Part shown: piece by piece, positions 25,750 through 35,252 of the stretch | How the letters are laid out: each line of letters begins with the position of its first letter | Numbering within the stretch: the first letter of the stretch is position 1 | Assembly: GCF_002742335.1 (NCBI RefSeq) | Contig: NZ_MDGR01000007.1 | Location: 3,290,501 to 3,354,500, forward strand | Source of the DNA: Reichenbachiella sp. 5M10 | GTDB lineage: Bacteria; Bacteroidota; Bacteroidia; Cytophagales; Cyclobacteriaceae | Direction of reading: 5' to 3' | Length of the DNA: 64,000 nt | Notes under the pieces: model-generated | What the model was told of the DNA's origin: nothing | The model's input: the letters and a program-made list of their open reading frames with translations, nothing else | Database searches by the model: none | Position numbers and translations under genes: made by a program

Positions 25750-27306
25750 TTAATAACCGTCAGTTGGAGTAAGATTTGGGTTGGCTACCAGCTGTGCTGA
25801 AGGCACTGGGAACACGTCTCTAAAACTACCTGTAGCCATTCCATCTTTCACTTTCCCTTTCCAAGGCCACTGATAGGTCCCGTCTGTGAACTGCTCAAAA
25901 CGCACCAAATCCGTACGTCTGTGTCCTTCCCAGTAGAGTTCTCTCGCTCTTTCATCCAAGATGAAATTCAAGTCCAAATCTGCATCGACTATATTCCCAG
26001 AGTTGTCTCCATAGGCGCGTGTGCGCAGCGCATTGACGTAGGTCAAAGCCTGTGCACGCGACCCACCTTGTCCACCACGTAGCACTGCTTCGGCATACAT
26101 CAAGTAGGCATCCGCCAATCTAAACAGTGGAAAGTCAGTATCTACCTGCACACTCTGATTGGAGTCCGATAGGTCACCATTCAATTTTCTATTTCTATAC
26201 TTGGTGATCGCATACCCATCCGAAAACAGTCCGATATCGTTGATTTCCAAACTCTGTCCGTCTGTCCAAAACAAAGCTCTCGTATCGTTGGTCAAATCAA
26301 ACTTGTTGACCAAAGCAGAGGTGGTTCTCAAACCGGACCACGCATCGCCTGTCCCAAACATCCCTAGGGCATCCATCGATCCACCGATTTGTGAGTGCAG
26401 TAGGTACACCATGCCTCCCCAAGTCTGCGTCTGCAACCCATCGTAAGTAATCGGAAAAATCATCTCCGGACTGGTATGGTTGTCCGCCACAAAACTGTGC
26501 ATGTAGGCCGTCGGGATTGTATACCCCGCAGCAAGCACGGGCTGCAAGGCTGTCAAACACTCATCGTATCTCGATTCACCAATGTATACTTCGGCGTTGA
26601 GGTACATTTTGGCCAAGAGCATCCCTGCTGCTCCTTGGTCGGCACGGCCATACTCGAAGCGTGCATCGCCCAACAACGGCAGGATTTCCGTCAACTCATC
26701 CACTACATAGGCAAACAAATCTTCTCTCGTGATACGCTCAGGAAAGAATGCTCCTGGCAAATCCTCCTCCGTCACAAAAGGCATCGCGCCAAACAAGTCC
26801 ACTCCATGAGCATAGGCCAAAGCACGCAAAAATCTCGCCTCGGCATGAAACCGCTGAACTTCCGCTTCCGAATGTCCTGCAGCAGCACGCAAGTACTCGT
26901 TGCACAGTGCTACAGTGTACATGATCCGTGAATGCATCGCAGCGATGAATCCATCGTTGGCCGTCCATGTATGCCAGTGAAAATCCTTGATCGTCGCATC
27001 GTTCCATGAGAGGACTGCTTCGTCGGTCGTCAACTCTTGATGATTCCAATACTGACGCAAGTAGTTGCCAAACCCTTCGTCGATCCCTTCGATATCAGGA
27101 TATCCATCGGGTCCTTGCTGTCCACTGAGTGCCAGTGTTGCATAGAGCTTTGCCAGCCCCTCTTTATAGTCTGCAGTAGTCGTATAAGCCTTGTCAGCAC
27201 TCACTACGTCTGGATCGGTAGGGCTGACATCCAAATCATTGACACAAGACACGAGTGTCAGTATGCACAACAATAGGATCGATGTATAAATATTATTTGC
27301 TTTCAT
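25750..27306 (-). CDS. SusD/RagB-family glycan-binding outer membrane lipoprotein
   Basis: This 518-residue protein has Cys21 in a lipobox (LTLVSC). TPR-like SusD helices include 'EVQRFHAEARFLRALAYAHGVDLFGAMPFVTEE', the family landmark, and the C-terminus has 'FILDERARELYWEGHRRTDLVRF', also diagnostic. SusD forms a lid on the SusC barrel and captures oligosaccharide. It lies 18 bp downstream of susC and is clearly cotranscribed with it. Ligand from context: beta-1,4-galacto-oligosaccharides. Confidence 0.96.
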   Translation of the reverse strand: MKANNIYTSILLLCILTLVSCVNDLDVSPTDPDVVSADKAYTTTADYKEGLAKLYATLALSGQQGPDGYPDIEGIDEGFGNYLRQYWNHQELTTDEAVLSWNDATIKDFHWHTWTANDGFIAAMHSRIMYTVALCNEYLRAAAGHSEAEVQRFHAEARFLRALAYAHGVDLFGAMPFVTEEDLPGAFFPERITREDLFAYVVDELTEILPLLGDARFEYGRADQGAAGMLLAKMYLNAEVYIGESRYDECLTALQPVLAAGYTIPTAYMHSFVADNHTSPEMIFPITYDGLQTQTWGGMVYLLHSQIGGSMDALGMFGTGDAWSGLRTTSALVNKFDLTNDTRALFWTDGQSLEINDIGLFSDGYAITKYRNRKLNGDLSDSNQSVQVDTDFPLFRLADAYLMYAEAVLRGGQGGSRAQALTYVNALRTRAYGDNSGNIVDADLDLNFILDERARELYWEGHRRTDLVRFEQFTDGTYQWPWKGKVKDGMATGSFRDVFPVPSAQLVANPNLTPTDGY

Positions 27307-27324
27307 TTTAATGCGCTTTTGGGA

Positions 27325-30300
27325 TTAAAAATTAAGATTTAGACCAACGAGATAGGTTCTAGGTCTTGGGTAGATGTTGTTGTCTATGCCACCATCTACC
27401 TCTGGATCCATGCCCTCATAGTCTGTAATCACGAAGGCATTTTGAACCGTGAAGCTCAACCTTGCTTTCAGCTTGTCTGCAAACAGACCATCCATGGTGT
27501 ATCCCACACTGATGTTGTCCATTTTGAAGAAAGATGCATCCTGCACATACATATCTGACCAATACTGTGGGATGGTAAACCCAATCTCCGCAGCACTCTG
27601 TCTGATGTTTCCAAAGTATCCGTTGGCAGAGGACTGGTACAAGCTAGAGAGGCTGTTGTCTGCCAGGCCATTGTTGTACACATAGTTGCCGATACTCCAC
27701 CTTCCCGAAAAAGAGAAATCGATGTTTTTGTAGTTCAACCTAGAGTTGACACCTACCAGAAAATCCGCATTTGGATTTTGGTTGTGGTACTTGTTGTTCT
27801 GATTGCTGATGACATCACCACCTTCACCCGAGCGATCTACATAGATCCCCTCGATGGGGTTGCCGTTGGTGTCATACACTTGCTGAAAAGTATAAAAAGC
27901 ATACGGCGCATGATCTACAGTCAAGATCTGGATCCTATTGTCTGTACCCCCAGCAATCGCTCCTACGAGCACTCCTGGGTCGTTGGGATCGTTCGTTTTG
28001 CTCAACTGCGTGATTTCTCTCGTGTTGTAGGTAAAGTTCGTGCCCACAGACCAAGTAAAATCTGCTTTGGAGACAAGGCGACCTGTCAGAGACAACTCCA
28101 ACCCATTGATATCCATCGACCCGACATTGGTCACGAGGTAGTTGCTCAAATTGCTCCCATCTGCAATCGGAATATTGTTGAGTAGATCATCCGTCGTCTT
28201 TTGATAGTATTCGATGCTACCCGAAAGTTTGTCATCCCAAAAGCCGAAATCCAAGCCTATGTTGTAAGTCGTCGTTTCTTCCCACTTGAGGTTGGCATCA
28301 TATGCCGCTGGACGCAAGGTCTGATAGTATTGGTTGCCAAACTGCACCGATGCACCTGTAGTACTTCGGAGGTACTTGGCGATCGCTGGGTAGTATGGGT
28401 CTACCAAATCAGGTGACAAGCCTTGCTGTCCAGTCACCCCGTATCCCAATCTCAATTTCAACATAGAGAGTGACGATACACTCTCAAGGAATGACTCATT
28501 GTGGAGGTTCCAGGCAAGTGCTAATGAAGGAAACATCCCCCACTGGTTGTCCCCAATGAATCGAGACGAACCGTCCTGTCTCAAGGTAGCTGTAAGGACG
28601 TAGCGGTTGTCATAGTCATAGATCAAACGGCCATAAAACGACACCAAGAAGTTTTCGTCCGAATCCTTCGTATCCTGTACCACTTGCGTACCGTCCGTGT
28701 TGCGATCAAAGGTCGTCCCGTCTCTCTCCCAGTGCTGCCAAGAGTATCCACCGATCACATCGATGCTGTGGGCTCCTATTTTCTTGTTGTAATTGAGATA
28801 AAACTCCAACAACTCTGAATTGGAATTGCTGGTATAGTCGAGCAAACGACCGTTGTCTCCGGTGTAGTCTCTGTACGTCCAAGTCGTGCCAGGTAGTGCA
28901 TTGTCTACACCTGTAGTACTCGTACGGTCCATACCCAAATTGAGGTTGGCCTTCAAGTCTGGCAAAAAGTGAAACTTGTAATCCAACTGCACATTACCTA
29001 TAAAGCGGTTGACATCCGCCGTGTTCTCTCTCAGCTCTAGCATCGCTACTGGGTTGCTGATGAAGGTATTGGCAGGTCCCTCTGGGTCGATGCTACCATC
29101 AGGCAGTGTCGTGGTGGTGTAGGCAAAGTAGCCTTCGTATCTGCTGTTGCCGTTGTAGACCGGTTGTGTCGGATCAAAATTGACCGCAGCACCAACTGCT
29201 CCCTCATCCCCGAAGTTTGAATTGGCAAACGTCCCTTTGGCATTGACATTGACCTGTAGGTGATTGTCCAACAAACTAGGACTCAAATTGAGCGACACAG
29301 AATGTCTGGTCGTAGAAGTCGTCTTGAGGATACCGTTTTGATCGGTAAACCCGTATGACGCACGGAAAGGAATCCCTGCCGCTGCACCAGACACACTCAA
29401 ATTGTAGTTTTGCGAAACCGCATTTTCAAAAATCTCCTTTTGCCAATCGGTATTCTCTGCGCCCAATTTGGCCACCGCCGCGTCATCGATCCCCGTGAAT
29501 CCCGCATCATGTAGATCGTTGACCAATGTACGGTACTCATCGCCCGTCAATACATCCACATACTTGGTAGGAGTGCTGACAGACACTTGACTATTCAAGT
29601 TCACTTTGAGTTTGCCTGAGTTTCCCTTTTTGGTCGTAATCAAGATGACACCATTGGATGCTCTTGAGCCATAGATGGCTGCCGCTGAAGCATCTTTCAA
29701 GACTGTGAATGATTCGATATCGTTAGGGTTCAAGGTATTGAGAGGGTTGGACAATCCACTCACAGCACCATCGTCTATTGGGAAGCCATCGATCACAATC
29801 AAAGGGTCATTGGTCGCACCACCCAGTGACGAACCTCCTCTGATCCGGATGGTCGACGCGCTACCTGGCGCACCGCCTGCGCTCGTCACCGACACACCCG
29901 CCATACGACCTGTCAATAGGTCCTGTGGAGAAGTGGTCACTCCTTGGTTGAAATCAGCGTCACCCAAGGTGGCTACTGCTCCCGTCACGTCATCTTTCTC
30001 GACCTCTCCATAGCCAATCACGACGATCTCGGATAGAGTCTCAATGTCCATATCCAACACGACATCTATGGTAGATCTCCCTGCCACGGCTACTTCTGAG
30101 GTCTCGTACCCCACGAAAGAAAATACCAAAACGGCTTCTTCGGATTTGAGAGTCATGGAAAACTGCCCATCGAGATTGGTCACCGTACCATTGGTCGTAC
30201 CCTTCTCTAGGACACTGACTCCCGGCATGCCCCCTGCCTCGTCAATGGCGGTCACCGTACCTGTCACGCTCTGTTGAGCTAAGGCAGTCACTGCCCCCAG

Positions 30301-30336
30301 TAGGATGAAACAAATTGTTAGTAATTGCTTTTTCAT
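27325..30336 (-). CDS. SusC/RagA-family TonB-dependent outer membrane transporter
   Basis: This 1003-residue protein has a signal peptide (about 1-20), a carboxypeptidase-D-like regulatory domain (22-105), a TonB-linked plug (110-235, with 'VVIGYGEVEKDDVTGAV' and 'DPLIVIDGFPIDDG') and a 22-strand-type barrel ending in an aromatic residue (GLNLNF). There is no extra N-terminal STN domain, so no anti-sigma signalling is expected; control fits the divergent hybrid regulator instead. It imports oligosaccharides using TonB/ExbBD energy. First gene of the PUL operon; its promoter lies in the 254 bp shared with the regulator. Confidence 0.96.
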   Translation of the reverse strand: MKKQLLTICFILLGAVTALAQQSVTGTVTAIDEAGGMPGVSVLEKGTTNGTVTNLDGQFSMTLKSEEAVLVFSFVGYETSEVAVAGRSTIDVVLDMDIETLSEIVVIGYGEVEKDDVTGAVATLGDADFNQGVTTSPQDLLTGRMAGVSVTSAGGAPGSASTIRIRGGSSLGGATNDPLIVIDGFPIDDGAVSGLSNPLNTLNPNDIESFTVLKDASAAAIYGSRASNGVILITTKKGNSGKLKVNLNSQVSVSTPTKYVDVLTGDEYRTLVNDLHDAGFTGIDDAAVAKLGAENTDWQKEIFENAVSQNYNLSVSGAAAGIPFRASYGFTDQNGILKTTSTTRHSVSLNLSPSLLDNHLQVNVNAKGTFANSNFGDEGAVGAAVNFDPTQPVYNGNSRYEGYFAYTTTTLPDGSIDPEGPANTFISNPVAMLELRENTADVNRFIGNVQLDYKFHFLPDLKANLNLGMDRTSTTGVDNALPGTTWTYRDYTGDNGRLLDYTSNSNSELLEFYLNYNKKIGAHSIDVIGGYSWQHWERDGTTFDRNTDGTQVVQDTKDSDENFLVSFYGRLIYDYDNRYVLTATLRQDGSSRFIGDNQWGMFPSLALAWNLHNESFLESVSSLSMLKLRLGYGVTGQQGLSPDLVDPYYPAIAKYLRSTTGASVQFGNQYYQTLRPAAYDANLKWEETTTYNIGLDFGFWDDKLSGSIEYYQKTTDDLLNNIPIADGSNLSNYLVTNVGSMDINGLELSLTGRLVSKADFTWSVGTNFTYNTREITQLSKTNDPNDPGVLVGAIAGGTDNRIQILTVDHAPYAFYTFQQVYDTNGNPIEGIYVDRSGEGGDVISNQNNKYHNQNPNADFLVGVNSRLNYKNIDFSFSGRWSIGNYVYNNGLADNSLSSLYQSSANGYFGNIRQSAAEIGFTIPQYWSDMYVQDASFFKMDNISVGYTMDGLFADKLKARLSFTVQNAFVITDYEGMDPEVDGGIDNNIYPRPRTYLVGLNLNF

Positions 30337-30590
30337 ACGCTCATGCTTATTAGTTTAATAGTAGTTTCAAATAATCGAATTCAAAACTAGATTTTCACTC
30401 TTTCAACTACTTGTACAAATCATACACAAACTATGAACTTTAATTCATTTCCATGCTATAAAGCATGTTTCAGCCTGTTTATGTACAAATTAGCGGATCG
30501 GTTGAGCTTAGGTCTGACACGACGTATGAGGACGGTTGATCCCTCACACCTACAATCCATTGGTTATATTGCAGGCAGATTTTGTAGTAC

Positions 30591-33500
30591 ATGAACACGA
30601 ACAAACAACTACCCATTTCTCTCCTACTAGGATTAGTGATGTGCCTATACAGTTTTTGGGCATCCGCCCAAGAGTTGTACTTCTCTACACTATCGATGCG
30701 CGACGGTCTCCCGACCAACATCATTGCAGGAATCACCCAAGACAAATATGATTTCATCTGGGTCAGCACAGGAAGCGGACTGGCCAGGTATGATGGCAAC
30801 AAATTTACACTATTTAAAAAAGAAGAAGGACAAAACTCTCTCCCCTCCAATGAACTAACCTCCGTGATCTCCACGGGTGACTATGTATGGGTTGGGAGCT
30901 GGGATGGCCTCTGCAAAATCAATGTCAAGACCTTTGCAATCACTCGGATCGATCTCGGAGGCTCCAATACCATCCGAGTACTGCACAAAGGGCACAACAA
31001 TACGCTTTGGATCGGAACGGCCAAAGGACTCATCCAATACGATCTCAAGACCAACCAATACACCTCCTACAATGCGGAGCAAAACAAGCTCTCCCACAAC
31101 ATGGTCCGCAGCATCCACCAAGACCAAAATGGCGCAGTATGGGTGGGGACCTACGACGGACTCAATGTTCTCAAAAAAGGAAAGAAGCACTTTGAACCCG
31201 TCTCTCTTGCCAAACGCCCTGAATCGGAACATCAAAACCACCTCATATTGGACATCAAACCCTCGATCAACAACGACCCCAACCTATGGATCGGGACCGA
31301 GCTAGGGCTCTATCGCGTCAACATCAACAGCACAGAGTCTTACGCCTTTACGGAAGAAAATGACCAACTGAGCAATCCGGTGATCAAATGCATCTACACC
31401 GACCAACAAGGAGAGCTATGGCTGGGTACGGATTTTGGACTCAACCGATTCGAACCGATCACCAAGTCCATCACTACGCACTTTCACAATCCCCAGCTCC
31501 CCTACTCCATCGCCAACAATGTCGTGATCCAGATCTTCGAAGACAAGAGCGGCGTGGTCTGGTTTGTCACCTCCAACGGGCTCAGCCGAATGAACAAGTA
31601 CGGCAATTTCTACTCATTTCATGACATCTCTTATGAAGCCAACGGACAAGTCATCGGCAATCAAATCAAATCTTTCCTCATCGGGTCTAAAGGCGACTAC
31701 TGGCTCGCCACACAACATGGTGTGATCCAGATCGATCCCCACACGGGAGACAAGACCATCTACAACACCCAGTCGCCCCCTCCTCGACGCATCTTGCTCG
31801 ACAATGTATCCACCCTCGAAGAAGACTCCTATGGACGCATCTGGATAGGAACCGCCAGTGGGATCAATATCTGGGATCGCCAGCACCAACACATGACGGT
31901 CATCAAATCGGATTCAGCCAACGGGCTGCAATCCAACTACATTGGCAACTTCACCCAGCAACCAGATGGCACGCTCTGGATGAGTGCTTGGCAAGGGGGG
32001 CTCTACCAAATCATCGGCGATAGACAATCCCTCCAAGACATCCGATTCGCTGAGGTCACCGCACTCGAGTCAGGCTCAGAAAAACACGTGTATGGAGGAG
32101 CTGCACTCTGGACCATCGAATATGACAAACTCTACCGCATAGACCCACATACGCTAGAAGCACAAGCTGTCGATCGCTTCAACCAAGCGGCGGCCAATCA
32201 CGTGATCTACACCCTCTACTATGCAACCAACGACCAGATCTGGGCCAGTACACACGACGGTCTCATCCAGTACGACACCCAGCGTGATGTAGTCACAATG
32301 CACCCCTTCTTGACGGGCAATGACGAGATAGTCAATAGCATCATCGAAGACGATGCAGGAGACATCTGGAGTATCACCAATTCATCACTACAAAAAGTAT
32401 CCCCCGACAACCAACGCATCGAAATTTTTCCTTTGGACCCCAATCTCCCCATCAAAAGCTTCTATTTTGGCTGTGCCGCCAAAACACACGATGGACAGCT
32501 CATTTTTGGTGGTGACAATGGTTTCATTCAGTTCTCCCCCAATCAAGCCACTCCCAACGACTACATTCCCTCTGTATATGTGACCGACTTGGAGATCAAC
32601 AACCAACCCATCGCCATCGGCCAACAGCTCGATGGTCGTACCCTGCTCACCCAGGACATTTCCTTCGTCGACCACTTGGTTCTCGACTATGACGAACGAT
32701 CCTTTGCCCTCCAGTTTTCTTCATTGGACTTTTGGCAGCCCGACAAAAACCTCTACACCTACCAACTCCAAGGACTAGAAGACACTTGGCATCAAGTCTC
32801 TGGAGCCAAAAACCTCGCCATCTACTCCAACGTCAAAGCAGGCGACTACACCTTTGTTGTCAAGGCACTCAACAATTATGGTCTAGAAAGTGAAGCCGTC
32901 TCACAACTCGACATCACGATCAATCCGCCGCTGTTTCTCAGCGGCTACTTCATCACACTCTATGTAGTCCTCTTGCTGATTCTCGTCTATTATGCCCTCA
33001 CATTTTACTCCACGAGAGTTCACCTCAAAAACCAACTCAAAATCACTCGGCTAGAAGTACAGCATGCCGAAGAAATCGAACGTACCAAAGAAATCTTTTT
33101 CACCAACATCTCGCATGAGCTCCGTACACCGATCAGTCTCATCCTACCCCCCATTCATCAAATCCAAAACAAAGGCATCCTCGATACGGAAAGCAGCAAA
33201 CTGATCGCCTTGGCGGAAAAAAATTCCGTCCGCCTCCTACGTCTGGTCAATCAGATCTTAGACTTCAACAAAATTCAAAATGACAGCCTCCAACTCAAAG
33301 TGCGTCGTATCGAACTGGTCTCCTATTGTGAAGAAGTCTTCTCCATGTTTAGCGACAAAGCCCAGCGACACCACATCGAATACCAGTTTGACAAGCAAAT
33401 AGCTGAATATGACGTATGGGTCGATGTAGAAAAAGTCGAAACGATCCTCTTCAATCTACTATCCAATGCCTTCAAGTTCACCCCCGATCGTGGTAAAATC

Positions 33501-34673
33501 CAGCTCTCTGTCTCTGTGGACACCAAGCAGCCAGACTACAAAGAGGGAACCTTCAAAATCGAAATCAGCGATTCAGGAGTTGGCATATCCAAAGAAGACC
33601 AGAGCAAAATATTCGAGCGATTCTACCAAGCCGAAGACGGCAAGCGCAAAGAATCTGGTAGCGGTATCGGCCTCACCCTCGCAGCAGAATATATCGAACT
33701 ACACCACGGAGAAATCATTGTGGATAGCCACATCGGACTAGGCACGACCTTCACCATCCATCTGCCCCTCGGCAAAGCTCACCTACCGATCGATACCCTA
33801 GAGACTGATGCTCCTATCGAGCTACGCGCAGTTCCTTCGGTCCACGGGCGCCAAAACGGCGCCAAATACTACCAACTCGATCTGGCCTCTGACAAACCAA
33901 CCGTCCTCATCATCGAGGACAACAACGACATGGTGGAGTTCATCCAAACAAGCCTGAGTCACAAATACAACTTTGTCGCGGCAGAAAACGGCCAAGAAGG
34001 CCTCATCAAGGCCAATAATTTTCTCCCTCAGGTGATCATAAGCGACATCATGATGCCCGTCATGGACGGCATCACACTCTGCCGAGAGATCAAAAACGAC
34101 CCCAAAACCAGTCATGTATCGGTCATCCTCCTCACCGCCAAAGCCCTCATCTCCAACAAGGTCGAAGGAATCAAAACTGGGGCGGATGCCTACATCACCA
34201 AGCCCTTTGAGATGGATCTGCTCGAAGCACACATCGACCAGCTCATCAAACGCAAAGTAGAACTCACCGAGTTTTTTAGAAAGGACTTGATCCAACTACC
34301 CAATACCACTGATGCCGCCAACAACGAGGACAACATTTTCGTCAAGCGCGTGATGGACATCATAGAGGCCAACATCTCCAATTCCGAACTGACCGTCGAC
34401 ATGATCAGCTCCGAGATGGCCATGAGTACCACACACCTCTACCGAAAGCTCAAAGCTACGACGGACCACTCGGCCAAGGAGATCATCCAAAAATACCGCC
34501 TCAAAAAAGCCTCTCTTCTCCTACAAAACAAAGAAGGAAATATCACTGAGATCATGTATCAAGTCGGATTCTCTAGTCTCTCCTACTTCTCCAAATGCTT
34601 CAAAGCAGAGTTTAAGCTATCACCCAAAAAATACCAAGAGAAATTTGAAGGAGACAGAAGCAAAGTCAACTAA
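30591..34673 (+). CDS. Hybrid two-component system sensor/regulator (HTCS) of the PUL
   Basis: This 1360-residue protein has a signal peptide/TM (about 5-26), two seven-bladed propellers of Reg_prop repeats (30-700, many 'LWIGT..GL..' units), a Y_Y_Y domain (720-785) and a TM helix (about 790-812). A HisKA domain (His842 in 'FTNISHELRTP') and HATPase_c ('SNAFKFTP', 'SGSGIGLTLA') follow. The receiver domain has phospho-acceptor Asp1152 in 'ISDIMMPVMDG', and an AraC-type DNA-binding domain occupies 1250-1355. Such proteins bind a specific oligosaccharide in the periplasm and activate the adjacent PUL. Divergent from susC, so the target promoter is probably the intervening 254 bp. Confidence 0.97.
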   Translation: MNTNKQLPISLLLGLVMCLYSFWASAQELYFSTLSMRDGLPTNIIAGITQDKYDFIWVSTGSGLARYDGNKFTLFKKEEGQNSLPSNELTSVISTGDYVWVGSWDGLCKINVKTFAITRIDLGGSNTIRVLHKGHNNTLWIGTAKGLIQYDLKTNQYTSYNAEQNKLSHNMVRSIHQDQNGAVWVGTYDGLNVLKKGKKHFEPVSLAKRPESEHQNHLILDIKPSINNDPNLWIGTELGLYRVNINSTESYAFTEENDQLSNPVIKCIYTDQQGELWLGTDFGLNRFEPITKSITTHFHNPQLPYSIANNVVIQIFEDKSGVVWFVTSNGLSRMNKYGNFYSFHDISYEANGQVIGNQIKSFLIGSKGDYWLATQHGVIQIDPHTGDKTIYNTQSPPPRRILLDNVSTLEEDSYGRIWIGTASGINIWDRQHQHMTVIKSDSANGLQSNYIGNFTQQPDGTLWMSAWQGGLYQIIGDRQSLQDIRFAEVTALESGSEKHVYGGAALWTIEYDKLYRIDPHTLEAQAVDRFNQAAANHVIYTLYYATNDQIWASTHDGLIQYDTQRDVVTMHPFLTGNDEIVNSIIEDDAGDIWSITNSSLQKVSPDNQRIEIFPLDPNLPIKSFYFGCAAKTHDGQLIFGGDNGFIQFSPNQATPNDYIPSVYVTDLEINNQPIAIGQQLDGRTLLTQDISFVDHLVLDYDERSFALQFSSLDFWQPDKNLYTYQLQGLEDTWHQVSGAKNLAIYSNVKAGDYTFVVKALNNYGLESEAVSQLDITINPPLFLSGYFITLYVVLLLILVYYALTFYSTRVHLKNQLKITRLEVQHAEEIERTKEIFFTNISHELRTPISLILPPIHQIQNKGILDTESSKLIALAEKNSVRLLRLVNQILDFNKIQNDSLQLKVRRIELVSYCEEVFSMFSDKAQRHHIEYQFDKQIAEYDVWVDVEKVETILFNLLSNAFKFTPDRGKIQLSVSVDTKQPDYKEGTFKIEISDSGVGISKEDQSKIFERFYQAEDGKRKESGSGIGLTLAAEYIELHHGEIIVDSHIGLGTTFTIHLPLGKAHLPIDTLETDAPIELRAVPSVHGRQNGAKYYQLDLASDKPTVLIIEDNNDMVEFIQTSLSHKYNFVAAENGQEGLIKANNFLPQVIISDIMMPVMDGITLCREIKNDPKTSHVSVILLTAKALISNKVEGIKTGADAYITKPFEMDLLEAHIDQLIKRKVELTEFFRKDLIQLPNTTDAANNEDNIFVKRVMDIIEANISNSELTVDMISSEMAMSTTHLYRKLKATTDHSAKEIIQKYRLKKASLLLQNKEGNITEIMYQVGFSSLSYFSKCFKAEFKLSPKKYQEKFEGDRSKVN

Positions 34674-34743
34674 AGATACGGCTGGAGCATGAGTTTGAGA
34701 ATCTCCGCACCCATGCATTCCTTTCTACTACAGGATGATCGAG

Positions 34744-35250
34744 TCAATCCATTTTGGCGCGACTGCCTAGTTTGATGACTTCTAAGTCACTGATCTTGCC
34801 TAGGCTCAAAGTGAAGCGCAGCAATGTCCGCTCTTTATGAAAACCGTGCCTACCTGCCGCACCAGGGTTCATGAATAGTACGCCTTTGTGTTTCGGGTCA
34901 TGCATCACCGTCAGAATATGTGAATGCCCGCAAATGAATAAATCGGGCCTCCACCGCTGTATCAAGGGCTTGACACGAGGGTTGTAGCGAGGAGCCTTGC
35001 CTCCAATATGTGTCATCCAGACTTTGACTCCCTCGCACTCGAACTTCTGATCCTCAGGAAACAGCTGGCGCACATCCTGCCCATCGATGTTGCCATAGAC
35101 CCCCAGGACAGGCTTGAACGCCCCCAACTCCTCGATCAGCCCCGCATGACCTACATCTCCTGCATGCCAAATCTGGTCCACGTGCTTGAAGTATTCAAAA
35201 ACCTGTGGATCCAAAAAACCATGCGTATCTGATATCAATCCAATCCGCAT
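34744..35250 (-). CDS. YfcE/MJ0936-family metallophosphoesterase
   Basis: This 168-residue protein contains all calcineurin-like phosphoesterase motifs: DTH (Asp8, His10), 'HAGDVG', 'GVYGNID', 'THIGG' and 'GHSH', which ligate two divalent metals. This small family hydrolyses phosphodiesters such as 2',3'-cAMP in vitro; the in vivo substrate is unsettled. It starts 2 bp after the stop of the SLC12-type cotransporter gene, so it is the last gene of that operon, and it converges on the HTCS gene. Confidence 0.92.
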   Translation of the reverse strand: MRIGLISDTHGFLDPQVFEYFKHVDQIWHAGDVGHAGLIEELGAFKPVLGVYGNIDGQDVRQLFPEDQKFECEGVKVWMTHIGGKAPRYNPRVKPLIQRWRPDLFICGHSHILTVMHDPKHKGVLFMNPGAAGRHGFHKERTLLRFTLSLGKISDLEVIKLGSRAKMD

Positions 35251-35252
35251 AT

